Of a stretch of 64,000 bases of DNA, positions 8,895 to 18,073 are shown in pieces. Location of the stretch: assembly GCF_039523335.1 (NCBI RefSeq), contig NZ_BAAAFC010000002.1:310001-374000 (forward strand), read 5' to 3'. The notes below the pieces were generated by a model. It worked only from the letters and a program-made list of their open reading frames with translations. It was not told where the DNA came from and did not search any database. The number at the start of each line of letters is the position of its first letter. Position 1 is the first letter of the stretch. Made by a program: the position numbers and the translations under genes. Source of the DNA: Marinobacter szutsaonensis. GTDB lineage: Bacteria; Pseudomonadota; Gammaproteobacteria; Pseudomonadales; Oleiphilaceae.

Positions 8895-10394
8895 ATGTCT
8901 GTTCGTGAGATACCCCTTTTCATTGATGGTAAGCCAGTCCGTTCGGAGAGTTCGGAGTGGCGCGATGTCATTAATCCGGCCACCCAGGAGGTGGTTTCCC
9001 GGGTGCCGTTTGCCACTGAGGCTGAAGTGGAGCGGGCAGTGACGTCAGCCCGAGAGGCATTCCGTGATTGGCGCAAAGTGCCGCTCGTCCAGCGCATGCG
9101 CATCATGCTGAAATTCCAGGCACTGGTACGGGAGCACACCAAGGAGCTGGCAGCCCTGATTACCGAGGAACACGGCAAGACCCTGCCCGATGCCGAGGGC
9201 GAAGTGGGTCGGGGCCTGGAGGTCATTGAGCATGCCTGTTCGATCACGTCCCTGCAGCTGGGCGAGATCGCCGAGAATGCGGCGGGCGGGGTTAATGTCT
9301 ATTCGCTGAACCAGCCGCTGGGCGTGGGCGCAGGCATCACCGCTTTTAACTTCCCTGTGATGCTGCCATGTTTCATGTTCCCCCTGGCCATTGCTACCGG
9401 CAACACCTTCATCCTCAAGCCTTCCGAACAGGACCCCAGTTCCTCCATGCGACTGGTGGAGCTAGCCCACGAAGCTGGCATTCCAGCCGGGGTATTGAAC
9501 GTGGTTCATGGTGGTCCGGATGTGGCGAATATGATCTGTGATCACCCGGATATCAAGGCAGTTTCCTTCATTGGCTCCACTCACGTCGGTACCCACATAT
9601 ACAACCGCGCAGGTGCAGCAGGAAAACGCGTCCAGTCCATGATGGGGGCGAAAAACCACTGCGTGATCATGCCTGACGCCAACCGCAGCCAGGCCATCAA
9701 CAACATGATCGGTTCAGCGTTTGGTGCGGCGGGCCAGCGCTGTATGGCCAACTCGGTGCTGGTCCTGGTGGGCAAGGCCCGGGAGTGGTTGCCGGAAATT
9801 ATCGAGAAATCGAAGAATCTGAAAGTTGGCCCGGGCACCCAGCGGGATGCGGATCTGGGTCCGCTGGTCTCTCCCCAGGCCCTCAAGCGGGTGGTCGGCC
9901 TGATTGAAAAAGGCGAGAAGGAGGGCGCCACCCTGGCGCTCGACGGTCGTGGTTGCACGGTTGAGGGGTACCCGGAGGGCAATTTTGTGGGCCCGACGAT
10001 CTTCACCAACGTGAAGCCAGAAATGACCATCTATCAGGAGGAAGTCTTCGGGCCGGTACTCTGTGTGGTGGAAGTGGATACCCTGGATGATGCCATCGAG
10101 TTCATCAACCGGAACCCCAATGGCAATGGCACCTCCATTTTCACCGGCTCCGGCTGGGCCGCGCGCCGCTTCGAGAACGATATCGATGTGGGGCAGGTGG
10201 GTATCAACGTGCCGATTCCCGTACCTGTGGCCTTCTTCAGCTTCACCGGCTCACGGGGCTCCAAGCTGGGCGATCTGGGGCCCAATGGCAAGCAGGCTAT
10301 CCAGTTCTGGACCCAGACCAAAACCGTCACCGCACGATGGTTCGAGCCTGACAATTTGTCTGATGAGGTCAATACTACTATCTCGATGAAGTAG
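8895..10394 (+). CDS. mmsA: CoA-acylating methylmalonate/malonate-semialdehyde dehydrogenase
   Basis: A 499-residue aldehyde dehydrogenase of the MMSDH branch, which oxidises methylmalonate or malonate semialdehyde with NAD+ and CoA to propionyl- or acetyl-CoA plus CO2. The catalytic cysteine is in '[11 protein letters not shown]', and the segment '[13 protein letters not shown]' replaces the general-base Glu of ordinary ALDHs, a hallmark of the CoA-dependent group. This is the first of two MMSDH copies in the window (the other at 43188). Because it precedes a TRAP transporter, not valine genes, its in-vivo substrate may be a malonate semialdehyde from an imported compound. Confidence 0.9.
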   Translation: MSVREIPLFIDGKPVRSESSEWRDVINPATQEVVSRVPFATEAEVERAVTSAREAFRDWRKVPLVQRMRIMLKFQALVREHTKELAALITEEHGKTLPDAEGEVGRGLEVIEHACSITSLQLGEIAENAAGGVNVYSLNQPLGVGAGITAFNFPVMLPCFMFPLAIATGNTFILKPSEQDPSSSMRLVELAHEAGIPAGVLNVVHGGPDVANMICDHPDIKAVSFIGSTHVGTHIYNRAGAAGKRVQSMMGAKNHCVIMPDANRSQAINNMIGSAFGAAGQRCMANSVLVLVGKAREWLPEIIEKSKNLKVGPGTQRDADLGPLVSPQALKRVVGLIEKGEKEGATLALDGRGCTVEGYPEGNFVGPTIFTNVKPEMTIYQEEVFGPVLCVVEVDTLDDAIEFINRNPNGNGTSIFTGSGWAARRFENDIDVGQVGINVPIPVPVAFFSFTGSRGSKLGDLGPNGKQAIQFWTQTKTVTARWFEPDNLSDEVNTTISMK

Positions 10395-10401
10395 AAAAAG
10401 T

Positions 10402-10421
10402 GGGCCGGGAAACCGGCCCTT
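10402..10421 (+). terminator. Hairpin between mmsA copy 1 and the TRAP operon
   Basis: A perfect 7-bp stem GGGCCGG / CCGGCCC with a GAAA tetraloop, followed by only two T residues before CGG. It may be a leaky terminator or an RNA-stabilising element, which would uncouple dehydrogenase from binding-protein expression. Confidence 0.5.
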
Positions 10422-10471
10422 CGGTTCATGTTTCGAAAACCAACGAACGAACAAGAAAAGGAAGAGAAACC

Positions 10472-11524
10472 ATGAGTCAGAAGTTTAATATTCCCGTAGC
10501 GCTGGCAGCCGGCTTTTCCGCCCTGACCCTGTCGACGGCCATTCATGCCGCCGGCCCGAAAAAACTGGATGTGGCCAGTACTTTCAATACCAATATCTTC
10601 ATCGGTGAGGGTGCGGTCCGCTTCGCGGAAGAGCTGAAGACCGTCACGGATGGCAATGTCGAGCTGGAGGTCCACAATCCCGGGGATCTGGTGCCCGCAT
10701 TCGAGGTATTCAACTCGGTGTCATCCGGTGCCATTCCCGCGGGCTGGGACTGGATCGGTTACTGGGCCGGTACCGTGCCGGTGACCAACCTCTACGGCGC
10801 ACTGCCTTTCGGTCCCACTCCGGAGGCGTTCATGTCCTGGATGTGGTCAGGCGAGGGTACTGAACTGCTCCAGAGTGCCTATGATGACTACAATGTGAAG
10901 GTGCTGCCTTGTTTTATTTCACCCCAAGAGACCGGTGGCTGGTACAACAAGGAAATCAACAGCATCAAGGACTTCGATGGCCTGCGTATCCGGATTTCCG
11001 GCCTCGGTGCCAAGGTGCTTAATAAATACGGCGCGTCCACCCAGCTGATTCCCGGCGGGGAGATCTACCTGGCTTTGGAGCGGGGGCGTATCGATGCCAC
11101 CGAGTTCTCGGTGCCCCAGGTGGATCAGTTGATGGGCTTCGAGGAGATCACCAAGTACTACTACTTCCCGGGTTGGCACCAGTCGGCCAGCTGGTTCTCG
11201 TTCATCATCAACAAGGATGTCTGGGACGAGTATGACGACGCCACCAAGGCCAAGTTCGAGACCGCCTGTCGCGCCACCCTGCAGTGGTCCATGGCAGAGG
11301 CCCCGGCCGAGCAAATGCGTGTTATCGGCAAGCTGAAGGAGAAGGGCATCGAGGTCAAACGCTTCCCGGATGAAGTTGTTAGCGCACTGCGCAAGGGCTG
11401 GGACGAGGTTCGCGCCGAGGAAATGAAGAACAACCCGCGCTTCAAGGAGGCTTACGAGTCCCTGATGGAACATACCCAGTTGGTCAACGACTGGTATGAC
11501 CTGCAGGCCATTCCCCGGGATTGA
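10472..11524 (+). CDS. dctP: TRAP transporter periplasmic substrate-binding protein
   Basis: A 350-residue DctP-family protein with a Sec signal peptide (hydrophobic core 'ALAAGFSALTLSTAIHA', cleavage about residue 24). The mature protein contains the ligand-binding signature 'FDGLRIRISGLGAKVLNKYG', whose arginine normally salt-bridges a substrate carboxylate. It resembles the TakP-like subgroup that binds 2-oxoacids or aromatic acids. Followed by the small and large permease genes, it forms a complete Na+-driven TRAP importer. Linkage to the CoA-acylating semialdehyde dehydrogenase hints at an organic acid or amine degraded through a semialdehyde. Confidence 0.9.
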   Translation: MSQKFNIPVALAAGFSALTLSTAIHAAGPKKLDVASTFNTNIFIGEGAVRFAEELKTVTDGNVELEVHNPGDLVPAFEVFNSVSSGAIPAGWDWIGYWAGTVPVTNLYGALPFGPTPEAFMSWMWSGEGTELLQSAYDDYNVKVLPCFISPQETGGWYNKEINSIKDFDGLRIRISGLGAKVLNKYGASTQLIPGGEIYLALERGRIDATEFSVPQVDQLMGFEEITKYYYFPGWHQSASWFSFIINKDVWDEYDDATKAKFETACRATLQWSMAEAPAEQMRVIGKLKEKGIEVKRFPDEVVSALRKGWDEVRAEEMKNNPRFKEAYESLMEHTQLVNDWYDLQAIPRD

Positions 11525-11540
11525 TCCTGTAATGTTCCTG

Positions 11541-11571
11541 CCGGCGGTGGCGTGTGCCACCGCCGGTTTTT
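11541..11571 (+). terminator. Terminator-like hairpin after dctP
   Basis: An 11-bp perfect stem CCGGCGGTGGC / GCCACCGCCGG with a 4-nt GTGT loop and five T residues. It lies in the 83 bp between the binding-protein gene and the small permease. A partial terminator here is common in transporter operons and would give more binding protein than permease. Confidence 0.85.
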
Positions 11572-11607
11572 CACTACTCATTCGGGCCTGACGGATACAC
11601 CTGCAGT

Positions 11608-12249
11608 ATGAACTCCAAAACTGGTCATTATTCCGATTCCCTCCCACCCTGGCGCAACGGACTCGCCAGAATTCTCGCAACAATCGCTGTTCCCCTGATC
11701 GCCATTGGAGTCTGGCTTGGCCGAGTATCGAGCTGGCTTGTGCTGGCCATTATGTTTGTGGTTCTGACCACGGTGGCCATGAATGCCCTGGGCTGGAATG
11801 AGCTGTTTCGCTGGGATGGCGAGGTACTGTTGCTGGGCAACGCCATCACTATCAATTCGGTTACGGAAATGCAGTGGCATCTTTTCGGCCTGATGACGCT
11901 GATCGGTGGCAGTTACGCGCTTCACTCCGACACCCATGTCCGGGTGGACATCCTGCACCATCGCCTTGGCCCTGCGGGCAGGCACTGGGTTGATATTATC
12001 GGCCACCTGGTCTTCCTGATTCCTTTCTGTGTGCTGATCGCCTGGCTATCAAAACACTTTGTCCAGATGTCCTACCTCTCGGGCGAACAATCCAACTATG
12101 GCGGCCTGACCGACCGCTACCTGATCAAGGGTGCCTTGCCTGCCGGTCTGGCGCTGCTGGCGATCAGCGGCGTCGGGCAGATCTTCGACCGCCTGGCCAG
12201 AATCCTGGATCCGCGCCGTGATGCAAAGGAGGCCGATCATGCTGGATGA
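11608..12249 (+). CDS. dctQ: TRAP transporter small permease (DctQ)
   Basis: A 213-residue inner-membrane protein with four main helices and the DctQ signature 'GGSYALHSDTHVRVDILHHR' in the second cytoplasmic region. It pairs with DctM and receives ligand from the upstream binding protein. The ATG at 11608 is preferred because an earlier in-frame start at 11554 would lie inside the terminator hairpin. The gene overlaps dctM by 11 nt, indicating translational coupling. Confidence 0.9.
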   Translation: MNSKTGHYSDSLPPWRNGLARILATIAVPLIAIGVWLGRVSSWLVLAIMFVVLTTVAMNALGWNELFRWDGEVLLLGNAITINSVTEMQWHLFGLMTLIGGSYALHSDTHVRVDILHHRLGPAGRHWVDIIGHLVFLIPFCVLIAWLSKHFVQMSYLSGEQSNYGGLTDRYLIKGALPAGLALLAISGVGQIFDRLARILDPRRDAKEADHAG

Positions 12250-13594
12250 GTACGGTCTTGCCATTGCCATGGTCGTTGCCCTGTTGCTGGGCATTTTCAG
12301 TGGTTATCCCGTCGCCTTCTTGCTGGGTGGGCTCGGTATCGTTTTCGCGTTTATCGGTGATATTCCCCTGCCGTTTCTGGGCACCGTTGGCTCACGGATT
12401 TTCGGGGGTGTGATCGAGAACTGGCTGTTGATCGCCATTCCCCTGTTCGTGTTCATGGGGCTGATGCTGGAAAAGTCCGGGGTGGCAAGGAACCTCCTTC
12501 TGACGCTGCAGAGATTGTTTGGCCGGGTGCGCGGTGGCCTGGCCATTTCGGTGGCGCTGTTGGGTATCGTGATGGCGGCGAGTACCGGCATTATTGGCGC
12601 CTCTGTGGTGATGCTCGGCCTGCTTGCCCTGCCGGTGATGTCGCGTCAGGGATACAAGCCCGAAATCGCCTACGGTGTGGTGGCGGCCTCGGGTACCCTC
12701 GGGATCCTGATTCCGCCCTCGATCATGCTGGTGCTGATGGGGTCCATCATGAATCTGTCTGTGGGCGCGCTGTTCAAGGCAGCGCTGATTCCGGGCCTGC
12801 TGTTAGGGGGATTGTATGCCCTTTACCTTCTGGTTATTGCTCACCTGAAACCGGAATGGGCGCCGCTGGCGGAAGAGGGCGGTGAAGCACATCTTACCGA
12901 GGAGCACTCGCCCCTCGTGGTCGCCCTGCTCAGGGATTTGGCAGGACCGGTGGTTTTGATCGTGGCGGTACTTGGATCGATCATGGCGGGTATCGCGACT
13001 CCGACCGAGGCCGCCGCGATCGGTGCCGCCGGCTCGCTGATTCTGGCCCTGGGCCTGAGGCAGCTCAACTGGGGCGCTCTCCGGCGGGTGTGCCGCGATA
13101 CCTCTCGAACCTCCGCCATGATCCTGTTTGTGGTCATTGGCGCCACCTGCTTCAGTGTGGTGTTCAAGCGCCTCGGCGGCGATGACATGATCGTGGATAT
13201 CATCACCGGTACTGGCCTTGGGCCATACGGACTGTTGTTGTTGCTTATGGGGCTGATCTTCATTCTGGGCTTTTTCCTGGAATGGATCGAGATCAGCTTC
13301 GTGGTGTTGCCGCTGTTGCTGCCGGTGGTGGAGGGGCTGGAGTTTGCCGGGGTGAGTAGTACCGGCCTGATGGTGTGGTTTGCGATCCTGGTGGCGATCA
13401 ACCTGCAGACCAGCTTCCTGACGCCGCCGTTCGGTTATGCGCTGTTCTATCTGAAAGGGATCGCACAGGGGAATGTCAGTATCGGCGTGATCTACCGGTC
13501 AATTATTCCGTTCGTGCTGCTGCAGCTGACGGGCCTGATTCTGTGCATTGTCTTCCCCTCGATCGCGCTCTGGTTTCCGGGCTTGACGGACTAG
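12239..13594 (+). CDS. dctM: TRAP transporter large permease (DctM)
   Basis: A 451-residue, roughly 12-helix protein of the ion transporter superfamily, the ion- and substrate-translocating subunit of the TRAP system. Characteristic segments are 'IPLFVFMGLMLEKSGVARNL' and 'GTLGILIPPSIMLVLMGSIM'. The ATG follows AAAGGAGG inside the end of dctQ. Its TAG stop overlaps the stop of convergent rnz by 4 nt, so there is no room for a dedicated terminator between the two genes. Confidence 0.92.
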   Translation: MLDEYGLAIAMVVALLLGIFSGYPVAFLLGGLGIVFAFIGDIPLPFLGTVGSRIFGGVIENWLLIAIPLFVFMGLMLEKSGVARNLLLTLQRLFGRVRGGLAISVALLGIVMAASTGIIGASVVMLGLLALPVMSRQGYKPEIAYGVVAASGTLGILIPPSIMLVLMGSIMNLSVGALFKAALIPGLLLGGLYALYLLVIAHLKPEWAPLAEEGGEAHLTEEHSPLVVALLRDLAGPVVLIVAVLGSIMAGIATPTEAAAIGAAGSLILALGLRQLNWGALRRVCRDTSRTSAMILFVVIGATCFSVVFKRLGGDDMIVDIITGTGLGPYGLLLLLMGLIFILGFFLEWIEISFVVLPLLLPVVEGLEFAGVSSTGLMVWFAILVAINLQTSFLTPPFGYALFYLKGIAQGNVSIGVIYRSIIPFVLLQLTGLILCIVFPSIALWFPGLTD

Positions 13595-14568
13595 TCGCCC
13601 GGGGTCGGGTCGGGCGTCAGGGTGAGATCCTTGTTCAGGCGATAGGAGTGAAGGTCCCGGGCCAGGTAGAGGGTGCCCCGGTACAGCCCCGTCGCTTCGG
13701 CTTCAACTTCGCCGATGTGCGGGTAGGCATCCCGGCTGAGCTGATAGCGGGAGCTGAAATGCGTCAGCACCAGGTTGGGAATGCCCACCGCCTCGGCAAA
13801 CCGGGCCACCTGTGCCGCCGAGCTGTGCTGGGGCCAGGTACCAACGCGGTCGGCCACTTCCTGGGTGTAGGTGGCCTCGTGGATCAGTACGTGGGCGTCC
13901 TGGCAGGCGGCCTCGAGTAATTCCGGGGTGTCGTTGTCCCCGCCCACCACTATTTTTCTGGGTTGTCGGGTAATGGCGGTGTACTGGTCGCTGCGAAGTA
14001 CCGTTCCGTTCTCCAGCACCACATCTCGTCCTTGCTGCAACTCTCCCCAGGCCGGGCCGGGTTCGACGCCGTCAGCCTCGAGTCTGTCCTTCAGTAGCTG
14101 ACGCTCCAGGTTCTTCTCGGTAAAGGTGAAGGCGCGGCTGGAGACCCGGTGGGAAAGCGGAGTGGCCATGACCTCCACGGCATCGTCTTCCCAATAGAAC
14201 TCGTCGGCTTCCGAGTCGATGTATTTGAGCTCATAGCTCAGGCTGGAATCGCTGTTGCCCAGCGCGGTTTCCACAAAGGTTTTTACCGGCCTGGGTGCAA
14301 CCAGGAACAGGGGCTCGGTGCGGCCCAGCATGGAGGCGCTGGTGAGCAGGCCGGGTAGCCCGAAGGTGTGGTCGCCATGCACGTGGGTGATAAAAATCGC
14401 CTGCAGCTGCATCACCGAGTGGCGGGTGTGCAGCAACTGGTGCTGGGTGCCCTCACCGCAATCGATCAGGTACCAGTGTTTCGGTTTGCCGTGCATCAGG
14501 GCCAGGCCAGTAACATTTCTGGCCTTGGTCGGCGTGCCGGCTGATGTGCCGAGGAAGGTGAAATCCAT
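13591..14568 (-). CDS. rnz: Ribonuclease Z
   Basis: A 325-residue metallo-beta-lactamase-fold endonuclease that processes tRNA 3' ends or acts as a broader RNase BN-type enzyme. The zinc motif HVHGDH is seen in 'IFITHVHGDHTFGLPGLL' (about residues 60-77), with the start 'MDFTFLGTSAGTPTKARN' typical of bacterial RNase Z. Further His/Asp ligands lie in 'VLIHEATYTQEVADRV' and 'LVLTHFSSRY'. Length matches the short-form RNase Z (about 305-330). It is divergent from the phosphoribosyltransferase gene. Confidence 0.93.
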   Translation of the reverse strand: MDFTFLGTSAGTPTKARNVTGLALMHGKPKHWYLIDCGEGTQHQLLHTRHSVMQLQAIFITHVHGDHTFGLPGLLTSASMLGRTEPLFLVAPRPVKTFVETALGNSDSSLSYELKYIDSEADEFYWEDDAVEVMATPLSHRVSSRAFTFTEKNLERQLLKDRLEADGVEPGPAWGELQQGRDVVLENGTVLRSDQYTAITRQPRKIVVGGDNDTPELLEAACQDAHVLIHEATYTQEVADRVGTWPQHSSAAQVARFAEAVGIPNLVLTHFSSRYQLSRDAYPHIGEVEAEATGLYRGTLYLARDLHSYRLNKDLTLTPDPTPGD

Positions 14569-14637
14569 GGGGTTTCCTGTTGGGGCTTTTGAAAGAGTAT
14601 AAAATTGAAAGACAGGATCACAAGGCAGGAGTCACTG

Positions 14638-15273
14638 ATGGCAGAACCGACGATCATGCAGGTCCAGTTGCTCAGCCCGGATGAGGTGGTGGATGCCTGT
14701 GATGAAGTCGCGCGGCACATCCTGGCCAGCCGGTTTCGCCCGGATATGATCGTCGCTGTCGCCCGGGGTGGCTTCATGCCTGCCCGTTTCCTGTGTGATT
14801 TCCTGAACCTGGGCGCACTGTCTTCCATCCGCGTCCAGCATTACGAGGCCGGTGCCAGCAAGGGTGAGGAGGCCCGGGTGACCATTCCCCTGGCGACAGA
14901 CATCCGCGGGGCCCGGGTGCTGGTGGTTGACGATGTCAATGACAGTGGCGATACCCTCCGGGCGGCCCGTTCGTACCTGGAGCCCCTCGGTCCGGCGGAG
15001 CTCCGGACTGCCGTTCTCCATGAGAAACTGGTGACCACCTGCCCGGCGGATTTCAGTGCCGGCGAGGTACGAAAGTGGCGCTGGATTCTTTATCCCTGGG
15101 CCATGGTGGAGGATATCGCCCAGTTTATCCGGGAAATGGTCCCGGCTCCTCATGACGCGGAGGAAACCCTGCAGCGTTTACAGGCCTGCTATGGACTGGA
15201 ACTGACGCCCACCCAATTATCCCGGGTGGTCTATTTCGGCGGCTTACCCCACGCCCTTTTGTCGGGTGCCTGA
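14638..15273 (+). CDS. Phosphoribosyltransferase-family protein
   Basis: A 211-residue type I PRTase-fold protein with the PRPP-binding signature 'VLVVDDVNDSGDT' (about residues 97-109) and the loop 'IVAVARGGFMPARFL'. It resembles the xanthine/hypoxanthine-type enzymes annotated as Gpt-like in Pseudomonas relatives, which transfer ribose-5-phosphate to a purine base. The actual base is not determinable here. The ATG at 14638 has GGCAGGAG upstream and is favoured over a TTG at 14605. Confidence 0.8.
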   Translation: MAEPTIMQVQLLSPDEVVDACDEVARHILASRFRPDMIVAVARGGFMPARFLCDFLNLGALSSIRVQHYEAGASKGEEARVTIPLATDIRGARVLVVDDVNDSGDTLRAARSYLEPLGPAELRTAVLHEKLVTTCPADFSAGEVRKWRWILYPWAMVEDIAQFIREMVPAPHDAEETLQRLQACYGLELTPTQLSRVVYFGGLPHALLSGA

Positions 15274-15279
15274 ACAAAA

Positions 15280-15308
15280 CGAACCCGCACCTGACTGGCG
15301 CGGGTTCG
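15280..15308 (-). terminator. Terminator for the Spy-like gene (minus strand)
   Basis: A 9-bp inverted repeat CGAACCCGC / GCGGGTTCG. Read on the minus strand it is followed by TTTTGTT, a typical intrinsic terminator 17 nt past the stop of the Gly/Met-rich gene. On the plus strand it lacks a T-run but sits just after the phosphoribosyltransferase stop, so it may work weakly in both directions. Confidence 0.8.
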
Positions 15309-15324
15309 CGTCAAGCCAACGGCC

Positions 15325-15861
15325 TTACCAGCCTTGGTAGTACTGGCGCTGGCGATCCCGGAGCCGCTGACGTTGCTCGTCGGTCAGCACCTCGTCCATT
15401 TCCTGCTGGAATTTCTGGCGCCGTTCGTACATCTCCTGCATGCGTTCCTGCTGCTGTTGCCAGTGCCGGTTCTGGATTTCCTCCATACGCTTTCTCTGGT
15501 CATCCGTCAGATCCAGGCCGGCTCCTGGTCCCATGCCAGGGTAGCCGCCCATCATGCCTGGACCCATTCCAGGCCCCATACCACCTTGCATGCCAGGCCC
15601 ATAGCCCATGCCAGGGCCCATGCCGCCGTGCATGCCGGGCCCGTAGCCCATGCCCGGCCCCATGCCGTGCATTCCGGGGCCGTAACCCATGCCAGGACCA
15701 TAACCCATGCCGGGGCCATAGCCCATGCCCGGCCCGGGGCCGTATCCCATGCCGGGTCCCATACCTGGCCCCATGTAACCCTGGGCCGCCGCAAGGCCGG
15801 AAAGGCCGAGGCCTAATATGGAGACCAACAATGTTTTCCTGAAGGCTTCTGAAGTGCGCAT
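15325..15861 (-). CDS. Spy/CpxP-like periplasmic protein with Gly-Met-Pro-Tyr repeats
   Basis: A 178-residue exported protein. Residues 1-26 form a Sec signal peptide ending 'GLAAAQ'. Residues 28-113 are a low-complexity tract built of GYGPGM and GMGPGM units (six GYGPG occurrences) with two histidines. Residues 115-178 are a highly charged Gln/Arg/Met-rich helix with two LTxxQ motifs (LTDDQ at 118-122, LTDEQ at 159-163), the signature of Spy/CpxP/CnrX-family chaperones or metal sensors. The repeat tract is not typical of Spy and could bind soft metals such as Cu(I) through Met, or act as a flexible surface. Function is inferred. Confidence 0.7.
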   Translation of the reverse strand: MRTSEAFRKTLLVSILGLGLSGLAAAQGYMGPGMGPGMGYGPGPGMGYGPGMGYGPGMGYGPGMHGMGPGMGYGPGMHGGMGPGMGYGPGMQGGMGPGMGPGMMGGYPGMGPGAGLDLTDDQRKRMEEIQNRHWQQQQERMQEMYERRQKFQQEMDEVLTDEQRQRLRDRQRQYYQGW

Positions 15862-16104
15862 TTCGGCTTCCTCCCTGTTGAATCAGATAATGAATCCCGA
15901 AGAGGGACGTTTTCACTCTTAAGCTTGGCACAAGTTTGGGTGTGAGCAAGGAGGGGGGATCGGGCGGAGTAGTAATGCGCCGCTTTCGTCTGTGGCAGTT
16001 GAGCGGTATATTCGGAGGCAATCACGGAAAATCATCAGAAAATAGCTGAAAATATTACGAAATTTCCGGTTTTTATCGCTTTCAATGACCAACGGAGACA
16101 AAAC

Positions 16105-16959
16105 GTGACCGAACCCTTCTCCTACCAGAGTTTCTCGGTTGATGTGTCCAATCACATCGCCCATGTCCAGTTCAAACGGCCGGACGCTCTCAACACCATG
16201 AACAAGGCCTTCTGGCTGGAATTGCCACAGTGCATGAAGGATATCGAAGCCAATACCGATGCCCGAGTGATCGTGATCTCGTCTACTGGCAAACATTTCT
16301 CCGCTGGCATGGATCTGGGTGTGTTTACCGATTCCAAGGCGGTACCCATGGGGGGCGAACCGGGCCGGATGGCCGAGAACCTGCGCCGGGTGGTGTTGCA
16401 GCTGCAGGATACCCTGAGCTCGCTGGAGAAGGTTCGTCTGCCGGTACTGGCGGCGGTGCATGGCGGTTGCATCGGCGGTGCCCTGGACCTGGTGTGTGCG
16501 GCAGACAGCCGGTACTGCACAGCCGATGCCTACTTCACCATCAAGGAAACGGAGCTGGGCATGACCGCGGATGTAGGCACCCTTCAGCGCCTGCCCAAGC
16601 TGATCCCGGAAGGTGTGGTGCGTGAGCTGGCCTATACCGGCCGGAAGTTTGGCGCGGATGAGGCCCACCGCCTGGGGTTTGTGAATACCGTATATGACAA
16701 TCACGAGACCATGCTGGAGGGCGTGATGGAAATCGCCGCCCGGATTGCTGCCAATTCGCCGCTTGCGGTTACCGGCTGCAAGGAAATGATCAACTACAGC
16801 CGGGATCACTCGGTGGATGACAGCCTGAAGTACATGGCCACCTGGCAGGCCGGCATGTTCCGCCCCAACGACATGATGAAGACCTTCCAGGCCAAGGGTC
16901 AGAAGCAGCCACCAGAGTATGACGACCTGTTCCCCGTGAAAGACCTGTTCAGCCAGTAA
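16105..16959 (+). CDS. Crotonase-family enoyl-CoA hydratase / dienoyl-CoA isomerase
   Basis: A 284-residue crotonase-fold enzyme closest in motif to delta3,5-delta2,4-dienoyl-CoA isomerase. The oxyanion-hole region 'GCIGGALDLVCAADSRY' and the catalytic block 'KETELGMTADVGTLQRLPK' contain the Asp/Glu/Asp set used by ECH1-type isomerases. It would help degrade unsaturated fatty acids with odd-numbered double bonds. The start is GTG, preceded by ACGGAG; no in-frame ATG lies closer. The next gene (CPBP protease) begins 3 nt after the stop, so they may share a transcript. Confidence 0.85.
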   Translation: MTEPFSYQSFSVDVSNHIAHVQFKRPDALNTMNKAFWLELPQCMKDIEANTDARVIVISSTGKHFSAGMDLGVFTDSKAVPMGGEPGRMAENLRRVVLQLQDTLSSLEKVRLPVLAAVHGGCIGGALDLVCAADSRYCTADAYFTIKETELGMTADVGTLQRLPKLIPEGVVRELAYTGRKFGADEAHRLGFVNTVYDNHETMLEGVMEIAARIAANSPLAVTGCKEMINYSRDHSVDDSLKYMATWQAGMFRPNDMMKTFQAKGQKQPPEYDDLFPVKDLFSQ

Positions 16960-16962
16960 GCC

Positions 16963-17559
16963 ATGGCAGGAACGGGAGGTTCTTCCATCTCTACCCGGGC
17001 CGCCCTGGTTTTTCAGGGCGGCATCGGCGTCGTTGGCCTGCTGGCGATCTGGCTGTTCGATATTCCCGTGCAGTGGGGTGGCCTGAGTGGTCTGGAGATA
17101 GTTTTGTATGGCGCTCTCGGCGCTGTCGCCACCTACCTGACTTTGATCCTGATAACCCGGATCCCGGGACTGTTTCCGGACAACCTGGAACAGCAGATGC
17201 GCGGGCTGCACCGTTTCGCCCGTAGCTTTTCCTGGACGGTTCTGGTGGCCTTGTCGGTGCTCGCCGGTGTTGGGGAGGAGCTTCTGTTCCGGGGCGCTGT
17301 CCAGGGCTGGTTGACCCAGTACACCGGGCCCTGGACTGCTGTTATTGCGTCTTCAGTGCTATTTGGCCTGGTACACTACGTGTCATTCACCTATTTCCTG
17401 GTGGCCACCGGTCTGGGTCTGGTTCTGGGCGCCGCCTACCATCTCTCCGCGAGCCTGGGCATGGTCATGCTCTGGCATGCGCTTTACGACGTGCTGGCCC
17501 TCTATTGCCTGTTGCGCTTCCCCCACTGGTTTGGAATAGACTCCACGGGCTCACGATAA
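16963..17559 (+). CDS. CPBP-family intramembrane metalloprotease
   Basis: A 198-residue polytopic membrane protein of the CAAX protease and bacteriocin-processing (Abi) family. The active-site motifs are in place: EExxxR as E105, E106, R110 in 'GVGEELLFRG'; FxxxH as F134-H138; and His172 in 'LWHALYD'. The family cleaves within membranes or gives immunity to peptides, but no peptide substrate is encoded nearby. Translation is probably coupled to the upstream crotonase gene. Confidence 0.82.
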   Translation: MAGTGGSSISTRAALVFQGGIGVVGLLAIWLFDIPVQWGGLSGLEIVLYGALGAVATYLTLILITRIPGLFPDNLEQQMRGLHRFARSFSWTVLVALSVLAGVGEELLFRGAVQGWLTQYTGPWTAVIASSVLFGLVHYVSFTYFLVATGLGLVLGAAYHLSASLGMVMLWHALYDVLALYCLLRFPHWFGIDSTGSR

Positions 17560-17564
17560 TCGCC

Positions 17565-17969
17565 TCAGCCCTGGCTCTCGCTTTTTCTCGCCTCGAAGTT
17601 GGAGAGCTCCACGTTGATGGCGTTGGTGGAAATCTGGATCTCGTACAGCGAGTACAGCAGTGAAAGGGAGAGCAACACCAGGCTGATACCAAACGCCACA
17701 ATGCCCGGCATTTCGGATCCCAGAAACAGCAGGAACATGGAGACGGTGCACAGGAAAAAGCTGAGCACGCCAAATGTCTGCATTCGTTTGGTCAGCACGA
17801 TGCGCTTTCTCAGCATACCGATCTGGCGGGCAATCAGGGCGTGATCGTCTTCGGAATCCATCTGCTTGAGCTGCCGGATCAACTGCGCCAGCACCAGGAA
17901 TCGATTGGTGTAAGCCAGCAAAAGCAGCGAGATGGCCGGGAAGAGCAGCGCAGGGGTGGTCAGGTCCAA
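17565..17969 (-). CDS. DUF2721 membrane protein
   Basis: A 134-residue protein with an N-terminal helix (about 5-22), a basic cytoplasmic loop ('RQIGMLRKRIVLTKRM') and two adjacent C-terminal helices (65-110), the layout of DUF2721 proteins, whose function is unknown. It is convergent with the CPBP gene (5-nt gap) and is followed upstream by a NnrU-like gene on the same strand 104 bp away. Confidence 0.75.
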   Translation of the reverse strand: MDLTTPALLFPAISLLLLAYTNRFLVLAQLIRQLKQMDSEDDHALIARQIGMLRKRIVLTKRMQTFGVLSFFLCTVSMFLLFLGSEMPGIVAFGISLVLLSLSLLYSLYEIQISTNAINVELSNFEARKSESQG

Positions 17970-18073
17970 ATGTAAATCCTGTAATGTGCCAGAGTGGTTT
18001 CTTACCAGTTTTCGAAGGCAATAAGCTCTTTACTGGTAACTGGTTGGTTGTAAACATGGGCCCGAGCCATTGC

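Noticed and set aside
15334-15816. His/Ala-rich frame on the plus strand opposite the Gly/Met repeat gene
   Set aside because: It mirrors the GYGPGM repeats, has no start context, and the minus-strand frame has a signal peptide and LTxxQ motifs.
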